The notes beneath the pieces were generated by a model, which was not told the origin of the DNA, ran no database searches, and saw only the letters and a list, made by a program, of their open reading frames with translations. Of a stretch of 64,000 nt of DNA, positions 33,075-43,876 are shown one piece after another (position 1 is the first letter of the stretch; every line of letters begins with the position of its first letter). The position numbers and the translations under genes are program-made. This stretch comes from Multifurca ochricompacta (Eukaryota; Basidiomycota; Agaricomycetes; Russulales; Russulaceae), in contig WTXG01000003.1 of NCBI GenBank assembly GCA_022496185.1, positions 1,302,001 to 1,366,000 on the forward strand, given 5' to 3'.

Positions 33075-34235
33075 CACCATCTAACATGAGCCATTCCGTT
33101 TTGTTTTGCCTCTTACTCGCATATTGCGATGCTTTTGACGCACCTTTAGGACCCCTCCCCCCCCCCCCCTGCAAATTACTCTCACGCTTTACTACTGTAC
33201 GTCTCTCTGCTCGCCCATTACCAGGCTTGCACCTCTGAATATTTATCATCCACCACGCCGTAACTTTTGTTATGTCTTCCTCCATCAAGATCTCCCCCCT
33301 CTCCCCCTTGGGCCCTCCCCGTTTCGTAATACCTTTCTTTACCACTACCTATCTTTGCCTATGATATTGAGATCTCGTTGATGGTTTTTCTTTTTTCTTT
33401 TTTTTTCTCCCTTCATTCGTTTCTGTATGATGTTTGTAGTATCCTATCCAAAGGACAAGCAACCGAGCGTGTACAACAAAATTAAAATTTCTGTGAGAGA
33501 GACAAGTGTGTGACCGATGCGCGTGCGTTTATGTGTAATGTGTATGTTGTATGTTAATAAACAAAAACAAACACCATTCAATCCGTTTTCGTTTCTCCGT
33601 TCCTCCGTCTCCGTTCCCCCGTCTCCGCTCTGCCAACAGTTGGAGATCTTCGGTAGCGAACCGCGTCACCGTTCGCGCACTACAAGCAAGTCACTTCACA
33701 CGGATTCCGTGCAAATTTATTATTATCGTAACGTGCGACAGTTTGTCTCCAAGACGATAGTTTCGACGCAAGGAATTATATCAGTCACCGTTTTTTTTTT
33801 TTCCCATATGGAAACACACTCTAGTTGCATTCTTTCTGGGAGTGGGAGGAGGTCTTTTCCCTGCAGCTGCAGGTCAGGAGCTTGACAGTGAAAATGATTG
33901 TAGCCTGCTCGCCGTCTCCGCTATCGTCGCATTTTCACTCGTTCGTTCAGTTCAATCCATATGTGGCACGGGCACGGCACAGCGCACCCTTATTCACCGA
34001 ACCCCGTCAAACCCATCATTCCCTCACAGCGCTCATTAAGAGACAGGCTGCTCCACTCTTATGCATCCATCATGGTCATATACACGATTGAGAGATATTA
34101 CGCAAAGACGACTTGTTGAACGTTTTATAACTCGCAACTAATAAAGAAAAAAAAGAAAAAAAGCCATTGAAGTGGGACCGAACCTCTAACGGGCCATCTG
34201 AACATCGCATAAATGTGGAGGCTTTTCGCTGATCC
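33075..34235. other. Convergent intergenic region
   Basis: This 1.16-kb region lies between two gene ends. It holds a run of ten C at about 33,162-33,171, T-rich tracts at 33,388-33,410 and 33,790-33,805, and A-rich sequence at 34,140-34,162. Short open frames here show no family resemblance. Confidence 0.45.
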
Positions 34236-37200
34236 TCACAACTTTGCAAACCCAGACCCAGAAAGAGAGGGGTCAGGAAGCTCATAAAACGAGTCAAGGA
34301 CCGCCTTGTACTTGTTATACGCGTCCCGTCTAGTAAGGGCAACGTCGCCGTGTTAGGGGAGGGAAAGCAGAGAAGAGAAAGTCAACGCACCTTCGGAGTT
34401 TTAGGGTCGGTGTCAACGTGTTATCATCGATGCTAAAAGGTTCACAAGTCAAATGTATGCGTTTCAGTTGCTCAAATCTTCGAATCGAAAATCGAATAAA
34501 CGTCAGGCTCAGGCCGATGAAGCGGAGGATGACTCACCCTTTAAGGCTTTTTGCGGTATGCTTATTCAACTCAGCAAGTATGCCGTCCACGATCCTAGGA
34601 TTCCCACAGAGCTCCTTCAGGGCTTGCACATCCGCTGCGTCGATCGTGCGTTCGAGGAAGCGCGAAGCGAACGCTGCGAACTGCACCGGGTCTACGACGA
34701 TAATACCGATGAGGTACGACTTCAAGCTGTTGCCGTGAACGAAAACCTGCATGGCCAGAGGGATGCGGGAGTATAGGTTCTCGATCTTCTCTAAGGCAAC
34801 ATACTCCCCCTGCGCAAGTTTCATGATATTCTGTCCACGAAATGAGAAGTGTTCATGAAGGACACACTCCATATCATGTTTACCTTTATGCGATCTATGA
34901 CCCTGAACCGTCCGCATTCGTCGACTTCGCCAATATCCCCAGTGTGTACCCAACCATCAGCCTCTACGGCTTCTTTGGTGTTCCCCTCGTCTGCCGCTTT
35001 CTTGTCAGCGACGCTAAACATCCAATGCTGCTGGAAAAAAAAGGACCTTTGTAATAATGGGTGAAAACAGTCGGGCCGCGACAGCATATCTCCCCTCTAG
35101 GAAACGGTTTATCTTCTGCTGTGTAGTTCATGGCCGGGACATCGACTAATTTCATTTCAACGGCGGGCTGAGGAGGACCAACGGTTCCGGCCGATGTTGG
35201 ATCTCCTAGAGTACTCCTCGTGCAGACGGCAGTGTTCTCAGTCATGCCGTAACTGCAAAAATATAAGATGATGCCCATAACGTGTCGATAGCGTGTTACT
35301 TACCCTGAGGAACAGTAAGAAAGGCGGAATAAGCTATAATAACCCGGAATAAAAACTCACCTTCGGTTACTTCACAAGCAAAAGCAATCTTGAGGAACTC
35401 GATTACTTCGCCACTGATGGGAGCCGAGCCAGAGACAATCAACCTCACGTTGCCTCCAAGGACCGCTTGAATCTATCGTACATACAGTATAAACACGCGA
35501 CCGTTCGGGCACTGAGACTAATTGCATACCTTCTTGAACACTAATCTATCCCACAGAGGATGTGTAATAACCCCCGTGTCATGCAGATTATCGAGCTTTG
35601 TCCTCATCGCACGCCGGAATATGGCACCTTTCAAACCAGAAGCGTTACCTGCAACCATAGCAGCCTGGTATATACGATTCAAAACCCGAGGCACAGATGG
35701 AAAGAAGTTGGGCTTGAGAGTTTGCGCATCTTCGAGTAGTAGAAGGGGATCGCCGGAGAAAAAACCGACGGCACCTCCTTGAGCCATGACGGCCAACTGA
35801 TTAACTCGCTGTACATGGTACATTGAGGATGATAAACATCAAATAAATGCTGCCAACAAACCTCATAGATGTGCGCCAGTGGAAGGTAAGACAGCAGAAC
35901 AACACGCTCTTCAGGACCAATTGGGTATCCGTAAAGATTGGATTGAGCGGCTAACGCCAGGTTGCCATGTGTCAGCAGAACACCTGGAGGGATGTAGGGT
36001 GAGTTCAGCGAAATATGTTGGCCAGACTTGTAGCCCCACCTTTCGGCATGCTGGTAGTTCCCTGGTGGTTTGATTTTCGTCAGCTGAGCTTGGTAGGATG
36101 TCAATTTGAATGGAATGAACTGACAGAAGTGTAGCAAATGGTGGCGACGTCGCTTGGTGAAGGGAGAATGATATCACGGCGGTTCTTCTTTCCAAATTCC
36201 TCTACTGAAAGCGCTGTATAGCCATGAAGAAAGCCAAGGAGCCGCGTAAAACTCACACTGGCTTAATTCTTCAAGCTTGACACCGATGGCCTTGGACCAC
36301 GTTGTAGCGAACAGTTTAGCTTCGGGTTCCAATTCATCAATGACGACTATGAACTTTAAATGAGGATGACGTGGGGCAACTTTGAGTAGCCCGGCCAGGT
36401 GATAGGAGGTAGTGAAGATAAGGGTGACATGCGCGTGGTCAATACTAAGGGGGTGTCAGTCGTCCGGAGTTTGCGGGTGGTTAAAGACCTTACATATACT
36501 CTGGAAAACAATACAATACAATCAGTCACAAGGTTGGCTCGGCCGCGGCCGTTTGCCACTTAGGAACGTACCAACGGCTTCGTCACCAAGAGTGTCGTAG
36601 AGACTGACCGTAACCTTTCCATACGCGTTTAACGCCAGGTCAATTAACACCCAATCTGACGACAAGTTAACATTAAGCGACGGACGGATTGAACCATACT
36701 GCCAAGAGTGTGGAATCATTTACCGGGTTTATTTTGGCTCCAAAGACCGACGGTGGGTATTCACCACCGCCTACGGTTCCATTCTCAAAGAGGGCGTGAA
36801 TGGCACTTCCAAGATTGCGTCTCCTCTCATCCACTTCTGCGTATGTTTGCCAGACATAGTGATCCGCATATTTCAATGGACTTTTTGAAGCCACTGGACG
36901 GTATCCCAAGAATGTATGATCCTTGGAAAGGGCGTAACCCTCATTGAAGACCTCAGGAAGGGTGGAAAAAGTATCGGGGGTGTTCAAATCCACGTAACCA
37001 AAAATTGCTGCAAAAGACATAGGATATTAGAAGTGCAACCGTCGGCAGGAGGGGGATAGAGGGCGCGCCATTCCTGTAGTGGGCTAGTAAAAGATGATGC
37101 GAATTAAAACTGACCGCACGCTGAACTTGTAAAATTTCAACGATTGCACACCTGTTTGACCAGGCCGCTTGGTCCCAGGTACCTGGAGAGCTTGTTTCTT

Positions 37201-37245
37201 GAAGTCAACACCGCCCGGTACAGGGACTACCTTGAGCACTGCCAT
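34236..37245 (-). CDS. Long-chain acyl-CoA synthetase (fatty acid activation)
   Basis: The start is MAVLKVVPVPGGVDFKKQAL (37245), spliced to AIFGYVDLNTPDTFSTLPEV. Adenylate-forming motifs follow: DWVLIDLALNAYGKVTVSLY, the AMP-binding loop YTSGTTSMPKGVLLTHGN (split by two introns), and YLPLAHIYE. Next are GYGMTENTAVCTRS and WVHTGDIGEVDECGRFRVID with IMKLAQGEYVALEKIENLYS, the fatty-acyl-CoA synthetase signature region. It ends SGSGFAKL. The enzyme forms acyl-AMP and then acyl-CoA from C12-C20 fatty acids at ER, lipid-droplet or peroxisomal membranes, as Faa1/Faa4 do. About 690 residues in roughly ten exons. The loop has Ser where Gly is commoner (GTTGMPKG). No PTS1 is present at the C-terminus. 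Confidence 0.92.
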
Positions 37246-37762
37246 GTGTTGTATAAATTATTAGTTGGTCGTTGTCTGTGTTGGCAAATATGTATTGTAC
37301 TGAAAGTGAGAAAGAAAAGAGGTTAACGGGTGATAGGTTATAAACGCACTTCCTCTCTCTCTCCTCTCTCCCTTTCTCTTCGGCTCGCTCTGAAGACTTT
37401 ACCGGCGAGGCGAGATTGCCGCGTTTATCACGTGTGCCATGCAAACTATAATTAATTTCCTCCGTCCCCCTCGTCCTCATCATCATCAATCACCAATCAC
37501 CCCCAATGTTATGTTATTACACGCCTCGGAAGTAACTTGAAATCGGGTCGGGTTCATATGTGCAGGTGTGCAGGTGTATTTATATTTATATTTATATGAC
37601 TGAGGCTGGCAGACTGAAGAGTTCACAGAAATACTAAAAACGTGGTACTCCCTTCTTCTTCTTCATTACAGTAAATACCGTACAACAACACTTCCTTAAT
37701 CAAAAGTTAGAGCGAGGCAGATCTGAATGGCCCAAAATATAACATCGACTTTCTCTCTCCCC
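37246..37762. other. Intergenic between two minus-strand genes
   Basis: These 517 bp contain the promoter of the acyl-CoA synthetase, with a CTCTC-rich tract at 37,352-37,385, and the 3' flank of the penta-EF-hand gene. TTATAT repeats are at about 37,578-37,596. No gene is seen. Confidence 0.45.
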
Positions 37763-38935
37763 TTAGGGTGCATTTAGTACGATCTACCAACGACAGTGTC
37801 AAGGCTGTCCACGGCCAGTGAAGGAATTGAACGAATACCTACCTTCATGAATTCCTCATAATTTATCGTTACCCATCCATCACGGTCAGTATCCGCCCTT
37901 AACCTCGGATCAGGAACACTTTCACTATAAACTTAAAACGTAAACGGAAATACCGCTGGAACGCCTCTGTCAACGTCTTCACCGCGACGCAAGCCCTGAC
38001 GAATCGATCAAATGTGATCCCTGGCGGAGGTCCATATCCAGTGGATGATCCAGAAGCTTGACCGTACCGTAACGTAAGAAGAGGACAATACAATTATTGC
38101 GTCGAACCAACCCATAAATAGCACGAAACGACGAACGTACCATATTTTTGCTCGATAAGTGTTAGCAGAGACGGTGCAAGGCTGTACCCGAAACTCCGCA
38201 GAGCCTCGGCCAATTCGTGTCCATCGATGGAACCCGATCGGTCCCGGTCAAAGTGCCGGAAGACACCTTGCCAGTCGCTGATGTATTTCCAAAGCCCCGA
38301 GAATTCTACAGATCCGTAAGGTGGACGGAAGGGGATAAGCCCGCAGTTGGGTGGGCGATGGGCGATCACGCACCTGCGAAGCCTATGGTCCCACTACGAT
38401 CCGTGTCCTGACCATGGATACGTAGGCGAACGGTTACTTATCAGATGGGAGTGATGACTCACGAATATGTTCATCAACATTTTCACGGTATCCAGGTCAA
38501 ATCCTAAGACAAGGTGAATTTATGAGCATAAGCACGTTGACATCAACGAAGAGCGCTTCATGGTAGCCAATCCAATGGACGCTTCTCAAGTCGTAGCGAA
38601 AGCGGCTCGATTCAGTAGTTTGAAATACTCACTCGACCAGTTTCCTGTGTTCGGCCAATATCCGTGAGGTGCACGCCGAGGGATAAGGTATGAGAATCAT
38701 GCTAACCGTTCACTAATGCTGCCTGGAGCTCGCTCACACTGATCGAACCAGACCTATCGGTATCGACCGCGGTGAACCATTGCCAAAGTTGTGGATCCGC
38801 ACCAGGAGGAGGCCCAGGTGAATATCCATAACCGGTTTGATTGGGATATGGCGATGGAGACGATTGATAGCCTCGGTTAGATGAAATGCTATGGGAGTGA
38901 TGAAGACCACTCCCGTAGTTGGGATTGGAATACAT
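37763..38935 (-). CDS. Penta-EF-hand calcium-binding protein (ALG-2/peflin-like)
   Basis: The N-terminus is Tyr/Pro/Gly-rich (NRGYQSSPSPYPNQTGYGYS), as in peflin, ALG-2 and yeast Pef1. Calcium loops follow: DTDRSGSISVSEL (EF1), DTDRSGTIGFAGF, DRDRSGSIDGHEL and DTDRDGWVTINYEEF, with the fourth and fifth less canonical segments between. The last exon is IVLNAP with TAA at 37763-37765, like the conserved ...IVLSAP end. Six small introns. PEF proteins dimerise through EF5 and bind Ca2+; Pef1 in yeast acts in polar growth and division. The EF loops have Asp at positions 1 and 3 and Ser or Asp at 5, so at least three should bind calcium. Confidence 0.88.
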
Positions 38936-39769
38936 AGAGAAAGAGAGAGAACGTTTGTGTAGGGTGAGGTTGGTTATAGAAAGTAAGTAAGTAAGAAAGT
39001 AAGAAAGAAAGAAAGATAAGAAGGTGAAGGTGAGGTGGATGAGATGATGGGGATGGGACTGACTTGACTTGACTTGACTTGCTGACTGCTGACTGACTGA
39101 CTGACTTGTTGTTAGTTGTTATTTATTTATTTAATTTAATAATAAACTGGCGCGTGGCGCGTTATCACCTCTGCCTGCCTGCCCTGCCCTTCTGCCGACT
39201 GATTCCCTCCCCTAATAAGTTTAGAATAGAATAGAATAGAATAGAATAGAATAGAAAATAATAGAATAGATGTCTGTCGTGTCCGTGTTTAGTTTTTATT
39301 TATTAATAAATAATTCAAGTTACGACATCGGTACCCCCAGCGCTTGCGCTTACTGGTACCACCTAAAACAAACCAAAAAAATGATAATAAAAAATAAACA
39401 TTAAATTAAAATTGAGCGCTGAATGCCATAGTCATCTATTTATCTATCTATCGGTGAACTACCAGGTCTCAAACTCAAGACGGTGTAAGTGCAGCCTCAT
39501 CTCACATAGACATACCAATACCGTAGGGGACTTGAGACTTGAGATCCCAACGACTGACCAATAGGACGATCTCTGGTTGCGTCGGAGTTCACTTATATTT
39601 TAGCTTTAGCAACCTTTAGCTTTCCCTCCCTCCATCTCCATCTCTATCTTCATCTCACCCATTACTTCCCCCAGGTAGATAAATTTCGTATTCCCACGCT
39701 ACCTACAGTAAGTATTAGCTAGATCTCTCTAGTATCCACATGGGTTAAAACTTAAAGTGCGCTCCAGGA
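38936..39769. repeat. Divergent intergenic region with several microsatellites
   Basis: Simple repeats are dense: GTAA/GAAA at 38,980-39,015, TTGAC pentamers at 39,061-39,082, CTGA at 39,083-39,105, TTTA at 39,121-39,135. A TAGAA pentamer array is at about 39,226-39,258. No coding sequence is seen. It separates the divergent penta-EF-hand and HAD-hydrolase genes. Confidence 0.6.
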
Positions 39770-41112
39770 ATGTCTAGTCCAAATCTCAAAGCAGTCTTGT
39801 TTGATGTGGGTATTTCTCTCCACCATAATTACCTGTATCAATCTTTATTTCTCGCAGATTGGCGGGGTCGTCGTGCAAAGCCCTCTCTTAGCCATCCAAG
39901 ACTACGAATTCGAGCATGGGATTCCTCATAATTATATCAATTGCTCGATGTAAGCTTTACATTGAACTCTATACGCGCTTGAGCATTCAGGCAAGGCCGT
40001 GTATTGGCTGCGCAGTACAGCACGGGGATCACAAGGAGCGTGGCAGAAATTCGAGCGAGGTCAAATTCCCCTATTACCTTTTTACGAACAGTTTAGCCAA
40101 GAGTTGTCTGACGTGGATAACGGCAATAAATGGTACGCTGAATACTGTGAGAGGAAAAATATCGGTGAGCCATGGAATCATTTTCCACAAACGCCGGTAT
40201 GACTTTATTCGGATAACAGCATGCCCCGAGCTTCCGCAGAAGTTACATATCGACGGCCGGGAAGTGTGCTCAGCTCTCCAACATTTGATGGCGCAGATTC
40301 TTAATAGTGTGGCAGCTTTTCGGTCGCATGATGAGAACGAGTCAGAAGGTGGATAAGTGTGTCTATGAAGCAATCTTGCGAATCAGAGGTTCGATGGCCT
40401 CTTACCTTGCCGCTTCTTTTTCGATTTACCGGTTATTTCTTTAGCGGAAAGGCGTTGGCGTCTTATCGCTCTCACGAATAATTACTCAAGAGTCGACACA
40501 ACATTCCTTGACCTCAACGGCCGCCACTCGGAACAATACCCTAGTGTTACCCTTGAATCTGAACTCAAGTTTCTTGGGTGGGAGGGGGGCGCGGTCCCCT
40601 CATATATTCGCGAGTCATTCGACGACTTCATTGACTCGAGCGAAGTTGGTATGAGGTGGGGCAACTCACTAATTGACAGCTCGGCGTGATGAGACCAAGC
40701 AAGGCACGCTAATCTCCGCTCCGTACCTCTAGAAAGCCAGAGCATCGGTTCTATCTTTTGGCCTGCAAAAGGAATCATATCCAGGCCCACGAAGCTGTCT
40801 TTCTAGATGACCTGGGTATGTAAGTACTGTATTTCCTTTGTCAACTCTCCTGCGAATGAATGTTTGTTGCCGTGCTTGACGGAGTATGACAACTCACAGA
40901 AATCTCAAAGCCGCCCGGGAGCTTGGAATGGAAACCATCCGTCAGAACGTTGCTTTTTCCCGGCTAACAATCCAATTCCTGATACATAACATGCATTGAC
41001 AGACGTGCCGATAGGCGGCGCAGTGACCGCCCTCAAGACATTGGGGCATAAATTGGGCATCAATCTGACAGAAGGCTTGGAAACCGAAGCACTGTTGCCG
41101 TCGAAACTCTGA
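39770..41112 (+). CDS. HAD-like hydrolase (ACAD10 / epoxide hydrolase N-domain type)
   Basis: About eight exons. The product begins MSSPNLKAVLFD, spliced to IGGVVVQSPLLAIQDYEFEH. Then come TARGSQGAWQKFERGQIPLL, HIDGRE spliced to LFGRMMRTSQKVDKC, RWRLIALTNNYSRVD (motif II), GMRKPEHRFYLLACKR (motif III lysine) and AVFLDDLGMNLKAARELGM (motif IV). It ends EALLPSKL. Motif I reads FDIGGV, so the nucleophile Asp is kept but the second Asp of DxD is Gly, as in ACAD10-type HADs. That substitution makes classic phosphatase chemistry doubtful. The frame looked broken near 40,270 until an intron (GTGTGC...GGCAG) was recognised. Substrate unknown. Confidence 0.85.
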
Positions 41113-41242
41113 ACCATAGGACATTCGGTAGGCTGACTCTCCTCTACCACACCCCACGGAAACATGACGCGTGCGTAGAAGGAATAGAATGTTAATTAAA
41201 CCATCCTCATAAACGTTCGTCTATTCTAAAGGAGGTAACGAT

Positions 41243-41663
41243 TCAGAACGGCTTGTCAGATGTGGGGGTCTTGTCCTCATAGTAGTTGCTGAGCTGGGGG
41301 AGGGAAATAAAGTCGAAAGGGAATCTGAGAGGAGGGAAGGCAAGAGACGCACCACAGGCATCTTGAGAAGTAGGGTGTTTTTCACTTTGGGAGTCACAGA
41401 AAGAAGCTAGAGAAAGGGTTCATTCGGACAAAACCAGCGCATTTTAGGGTTGAAGGGGAAGCGTACGAAGAGGAGGGCAGTGCTGACTCCAAAACCCCAA
41501 AAACCGAGGCTAGTTGACCATCGTTTTGCGGTCTGCGTGAGTGAAAGTTAAGTTATTCAAGAAAAGCGCGTTAGATATAGTTGAAAGAAAAGGGACATGC
41601 GTCGAGGGTAAAGTTTCCAAGTCTTCGGGTTGAAGGAGTCGGATAGTAGGCGAGACGGGTCAT
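41243..41663 (-). CDS. QCR10: Cytochrome bc1 complex subunit 10 (QCR10)
   Basis: Four exons: 41663-41601, 41532-41467, 41407-41353 and 41293-41243, about 77 residues. The start MTRLAYYPTPSTRRLGNF is followed by a single membrane span, RWSTSLGFWGFGVSTALLF. The rest reads VTPKVKNTLLLKMPVLSNYY and ends DKTPTSDKPF, the strongly conserved C-terminus of fungal Qcr10. This small subunit sits at the periphery of complex III in the inner mitochondrial membrane. The first intron (41600-41533) needs a GC donor (GCATGT). Exon 3 has one base too many in its TTTT run to keep frame. It is divergent from NOP16, 171 bp away, and convergent with the HAD gene. Confidence 0.82.
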
Positions 41664-41834
41664 GGGCGTTCAAGTCAGAGAGAGGACAGTCGCAGTTGCA
41701 GTGGAGCGGAGTTTGCATCGCTCAGCCAATAACGAGAACGAGGCCGTGAGACCTAAATCGTGAGTCCGTGTGATGGTAATTTAATTTTTTTTTTTAAATT
41801 CCTCCCTCAATCTCCCATCTGATGAGCCAGGTTA

Positions 41835-42856
41835 ATGGCCAATCCTCGGCAACGTCGTAAAGCTCGCTCAAATCATAATCATCATAAACCGGTACACCAT
41901 TCAAGGCAAGCGAAGAAGCTCCTCAAGAAGCAGCCTCGTGCGTTAGGCTTTCTTGTGGAAATGTCCGCACTACTCACGCGCTGATTTTTTGACACTCAAG
42001 CTATTCACGGTCCAAAGATATTACAGGAAGCATGGGACAAACATAAAACTGTCCGACAAAAGTGTGTATACAACCCTCCTCTCCCCTCTATCCCGTACCC
42101 CGGGGACAAGGAATGTTTGATAATCAATGTGCAACTTTGTACGGCCCTTTCTGCCAGTTACGCTGCGCTAGGTTTGGCTGTTTCACTAAATTCAAGGGCA
42201 CCGGGGGGCGCGGAATGTGCCGTATCTGTCACAGAGGCACGAACGTCGGCGAATGAGGCTACCTTCATTAATGGTCCGGACACACCAAAAAAGTTAATGA
42301 GTGGTAGGCGTACACATAGCCTTCTAAAGAACTCGGCGAAAGGATTGGGACGTATTGTGAAAGACGACGCTGGTCGGATTATAGCAGTTGAAACTGACGA
42401 GGAGGTCGACCCGCCTCCACTTGGCGACCGGCTGGAACTCGTCGAGGAGGTGGCAGCGGAAATTCTTGTTAACCCGGAAAGCCAAAGTTGGGTGGGTTTA
42501 GGTCATCCATCTAGCGCTAAAAAGCCAAAAATTGAACTAATTCAAGGTGAGCGCGGGACGCTGATTGCTTCTGGAGATAACCGTTTTGACCTGACTTTCC
42601 ATGGAATCATTTTTTGCTGCTGTTTTGATCAATCGAATATTTGGAAGCGCTTCCCAACCTTTCTGCGCTTGTTCTGAGGGTCTCATCCAGGGGTGAAGTG
42701 ATGTTCTTGCAGCGGCTGATATCAAAACATGGAGACGACGTGGGAGCAATGGTACGGGATCACGGGCTTAATCCAGATCAACGGACGGAGGGAGAAATAC
42801 GCCAGGCTATCAGAAGGGCGGGGGGGCTCGAGAAATTCGGAGCGAGTTTGTCATAA
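41835..42856 (+). CDS. NOP16: Ribosome biogenesis protein NOP16
   Basis: The start is MANPRQRRKARSNHNHHKP, a basic N-terminus (RQAKKLLKKQPP), spliced to IHGPKILQEAWDKHKTVRQN. Then come YAALGLAVSLN, KGLGRIVKDDAGRIIAVET, and a C-terminal half with MFLQRLISKHGDDVGAMVRD and LNPDQRTEGEIRQAIRRAGG, the Nop16 signature. It ends GLEKFGASLS. Nop16 is a nucleolar 60S assembly factor binding 25S rRNA precursors. Four introns; the last junction uses acceptor TTGGAAG. About 230 residues, as in the family. Confidence 0.92.
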
Positions 42857-43876
42857 ATGCATTAGGTGATGATGCACACATCAAAGTCCCGCTAACGGCG
42901 GCGCCAGTTGGGCAGCACGTAAGGATAGCCTATTTTTGTCAATCGTTAACATGCCTAACTCGTTGAATGGTTCCAAATGACGAGAGGACAAGACATGAAG
43001 AAAGAGATTCGAGGAGTAGAGGTGTAGTTGAGTCGAAGGGCAGCATGCATGCGAACTTTCGGGGTCTATCGTATGTGCTGCGAAACATTCAAGGTGAGGA
43101 CATATGCCCGGATTAGACAAGGAAAGGGTCGAGGAGGAAAGGGTTGAGCCCCGGGTCAGCCCTGCCAGTTCAACCCTGCCAGTTCAGCCCTGTCAATTCA
43201 GTCCCACCGGGGACAGTCTGTATCTGGGAAGGGGAAGGGAAGAAGAAGGGAAGATATGGCGTTAATAGAATACCTAATGAAGGAAAGTTGATAAACAGAG
43301 AGTATGTAGTGTGTTGAAAAGAATATTGAGTTTTATTAAAGTAGGTAGGATCTTCCCGTACTATCGGGAGTTGGAGATTTTTTAGTTTGGGCATGCAGTG
43401 AGCCGAGGAATAGGGAAAATGACAGGTCGAACGAAGGTTACGACATCAAGTGGACCTGCGCATGATGTAACCGAAACCGAACGAGGGACATGTGGTTCCA
43501 GTTGTCAGAACACGAATGACGGGCACGGAGGAAGGAGATAAAAGACGTAGACGTAGACATATAGACGTAGACGTAGACGTACAGTTCCAAGAAACCGTTG
43601 ACGGTAAACGTTGAAGCATTCTTACCCATTCTTCCGAGCGTAACGTCTTACCTAGTTTTACTTCATTCATTCATTCATCATCTCAATCCCAAATCATTCA
43701 AATATCCCCCCCCCAACCCCCCTACTTCATATCTTTCCTCCCTATCGCCTCCCCTCTTCCTGCTTTTACCCATCCGACCCCCGACCCCGACCCGGTCCTC
43801 CCCCTCCCCCTCCCCCTCCACCCGCCTCCTCTCTCCCGCGAGCTTTCCCCTCCTTTAAATTGAACTTTCCTTCACT
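42857..43876. other. 1-kb intergenic with a 15-mer direct repeat
   Basis: No gene is supported. Three imperfect copies of a CCCTGCCAGTTCAAC-like unit lie at 43,159-43,205. GTAGAC hexamers lie at 43,549-43,580. CCCCTC/CCGACC runs at 43,780-43,825 form the leader of the next gene. Confidence 0.5.

Noticed and set aside
34236..37245. Peroxisomal targeting for the acyl-CoA synthetase
   Set aside because: The C-terminus AKL lacks Ser first (A-K-L is only a weak PTS1 variant) and close homologues act at ER or lipid droplets, so I did not assign it to peroxisomes.
40200..40400. HAD-hydrolase gene seemed frameshifted (stop after SHDENESEGG)
   Set aside because: An intron GTGTGC...GGCAG restores LFGRMMRTSQ, so the gene is intact.
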